Positions 62,902 through 64,000 of a stretch of DNA of 64,000 nt are shown one piece after another (the stretch's first letter is position 1; each line of letters starts with the position of its first letter). Source of the stretch: Lachnospiraceae bacterium. GTDB lineage: Bacteria > Bacillota > Clostridia > Lachnospirales > Lachnospiraceae. A program made the translations under genes and the position numbers. The DNA lies in the NCBI GenBank assembly GCA_024690605.1, contig JAILOV010000056.1, positions 1-64,000 of the forward strand. Direction: 5' to 3'. Below the pieces are notes generated by a model. The model searched no databases. It was not told the origin of the DNA and saw nothing but the letters and a program-made list of their open reading frames with translations.

Positions 62902-64000
62902 TCAGTCCTCATCTCCCAGCTTCAGCACATTGAGGAAGGCGTTCTGCGGGATCTCGACACTGCCGATCTGCCGCATCTTCTTCTTTCCCTCTTTCTGCTT
63001 TTCCAGGAGCTTTTTCTTGCGGGTGATGTCGCCGCCGTAGCACTTGGCCAGCACGTCCTTGCGCATCGCCTTGACGGTCTCCCGGGCGATGACACGGCCG
63101 CCGACCGATGCCTGGATCGGGATCTCGAACAGATGCCGCGGGATCTCGTCTTTGAGACGCTCGCACATTTTCTTGCCGCGCTCATAGGCACCGTCCGCGT
63201 GCACGATGAAGGAAAGCGCATCCACCTGCTCTTTGTTGATCAGAATGTCGAGCTTCACCAGTTCCGAGCGCTCATAGCCTTTGATCTCATAATCAAAGGA
63301 CGCGTAGCCGCGGGATCTGGATTTGAGCGCGTCGAAGAAGTCGTAGATGATCTCGTTGAGGGGGAGTTCGTATTTCAGGACAGCCCGCGTCTGCTCGATA
63401 TAATCCGTGCTCAGGTATTTTCCCCTGCGCTCCTGACACAGCTGCATGATCGCACCGATATAGTCCGTCGTGACCATGATCTCACCCGCGACGATCGGTT
63501 CCTCCATATAATCGATGGAGGAGGGATCCGGGAGGTTGGAGGGATTGGTGAGCTCGATCATCTCACCGTCCGTTTTGTACACGCGATAGACGACACTCGG
63601 TGCGGTCGTCACCAGATCCAGATCATATTCCCGCTGCAGTCTCTCCTCGATCACCTCCAGGTGCAGGAGTCCGAGAAATCCGCATCGGAAGCCGAAGCCC
63701 AGTGCCTGCGAGGTCTCCGGTTCATAGAACAGCGACGCATCATTGAGCTGAAGCTTTTCGAGCGCATCCCGCAGTTCCCCGTAGCGGGCGTTGTCAGCGG
63801 GATAGATGCCGCAGTAGACCATCGGCATCACTTTTTTATAACCCGGAAGCGCTTCTTCACAGGGCTGTTCCGTCCCGGTCACCGTGTCACCGACCCGCGT
63901 GTCGGCGATATTCTTGATCGATGCCGTGAAATATCCCACCTCGCCGGCCTCCAGCGCATCGCAGGGAATGAAGCGCCCCGGGCCGAAATAGCCGACCTCG
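62902..64000 (-). CDS. lepA: Elongation factor 4 LepA (3' part)
   Basis: The C-terminal ~365 residues of LepA; the frame is open to the window edge, so the GTPase domain lies outside. The visible part starts [20 protein letters not shown] and continues with [14 protein letters not shown], the domain IV/V region [14 protein letters not shown]-like ([20 protein letters not shown]), and the LepA-specific C-terminal domain ending in basic residues ([20 protein letters not shown]). LepA acts on stalled or assembling ribosomes. hemW follows in the same direction. Confidence 0.95.
   Translation of the reverse strand, partial: EVGYFGPGRFIPCDALEAGEVGYFTASIKNIADTRVGDTVTGTEQPCEEALPGYKKVMPMVYCGIYPADNARYGELRDALEKLQLNDASLFYEPETSQALGFGFRCGFLGLLHLEVIEERLQREYDLDLVTTAPSVVYRVYKTDGEMIELTNPSNLPDPSSIDYMEEPIVAGEIMVTTDYIGAIMQLCQERRGKYLSTDYIEQTRAVLKYELPLNEIIYDFFDALKSRSRGYASFDYEIKGYERSELVKLDILINKEQVDALSFIVHADGAYERGKKMCERLKDEIPRHLFEIPIQASVGGRVIARETVKAMRKDVLAKCYGGDITRKKKLLEKQKEGKKKMRQIGSVEIPQNAFLNVLKLGDED

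Overview
The window looks like chromosomal core DNA from a GC-rich member of the Clostridia, most likely the family Lachnospiraceae. Supporting signs are a six-gene Rnf cluster in the order C-D-G-E-A-B, a dimeric-type glycyl-tRNA synthetase, a DUF4349 lipoprotein, an FMN riboswitch in front of an ECF riboflavin S-component, a bacterial class-A-like RNase P RNA, strong AGGAGG ribosome sites and sigma-A-like promoters. This placement is inference from gene content. Genes are packed tightly with many ATGA and short overlaps. Nearly all lie on the plus strand; the minus-strand genes are one hypothetical, a phosphatase, a second hypothetical, rnpB, hemW and lepA.

Layout. 1-2155: end of a branched-chain amino acid ABC transporter operon (livG partial, livF) plus a CBS-ACT protein. 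2251-6532: glycolysis block gap, terminator, pgk, tpiA, then mutY. 6558-7214: TetR regulator with its own promoter and inverted repeat. 7224-11205: BaiN-like flavoprotein, cmk, ispH and ribosomal protein S1, the last two overlapping by 29 bp. 11244-12688: cheR and a convergent hypothetical. 12752-18029: candidate operator and promoter, rnfCDGEAB, terminator. 18023-22310: histidine phosphatase, a coiled-coil protein, Nnr and alanine racemase. 22324-33050: J-domain membrane protein, CorC-like protein, YebC, a polytopic membrane protein, an M16C peptidase, a DUF4349 lipoprotein, Era and RecO. 33111-38732: lipoprotein, glyS, alaS, proB. 38723-40296: hypothetical gene and FMN riboswitch-ribU, divergent with overlapping -35 boxes. 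40330-45231: glycosyltransferase and the t6A block tsaE-tsaB-rimI-rnz-membrane protein-tsaD.

45221-48817 is a GH78 rhamnosidase-like lipoprotein gene whose 5' end is built from an unusual structured repeat. Then follow ispD, an MscS channel, a TGS-uridine kinase, rnpB (minus) and an exported serine protease whose 5' end overlaps rnpB and its promoter. 53382-57315 is an unsaturated-uronate catabolic operon (kduI, kduD, eda fused to a glyoxalase-like domain, kdgK) closed by a strong terminator. 57420-59285 encodes an exported coiled-coil protein with motifs like those of phage tail proteins. 59375-61578 holds two adjacent G3E (COG0523) GTPases, one with a six-unit His-rich tandem repeat and one fused to a YcgQ/DUF1980-like domain. 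hemW and the 3' part of lepA end the window on the minus strand.

The most unusual items are the 45.2 kb structured repeat, the paired G3E GTPases, the rnpB/protease arrangement, the overlapping divergent promoters at the riboflavin riboswitch, the two-domain KDPG aldolase, and the palindrome inside the rnf promoter. No prophage, CRISPR array, insertion sequence or defence island is visible.
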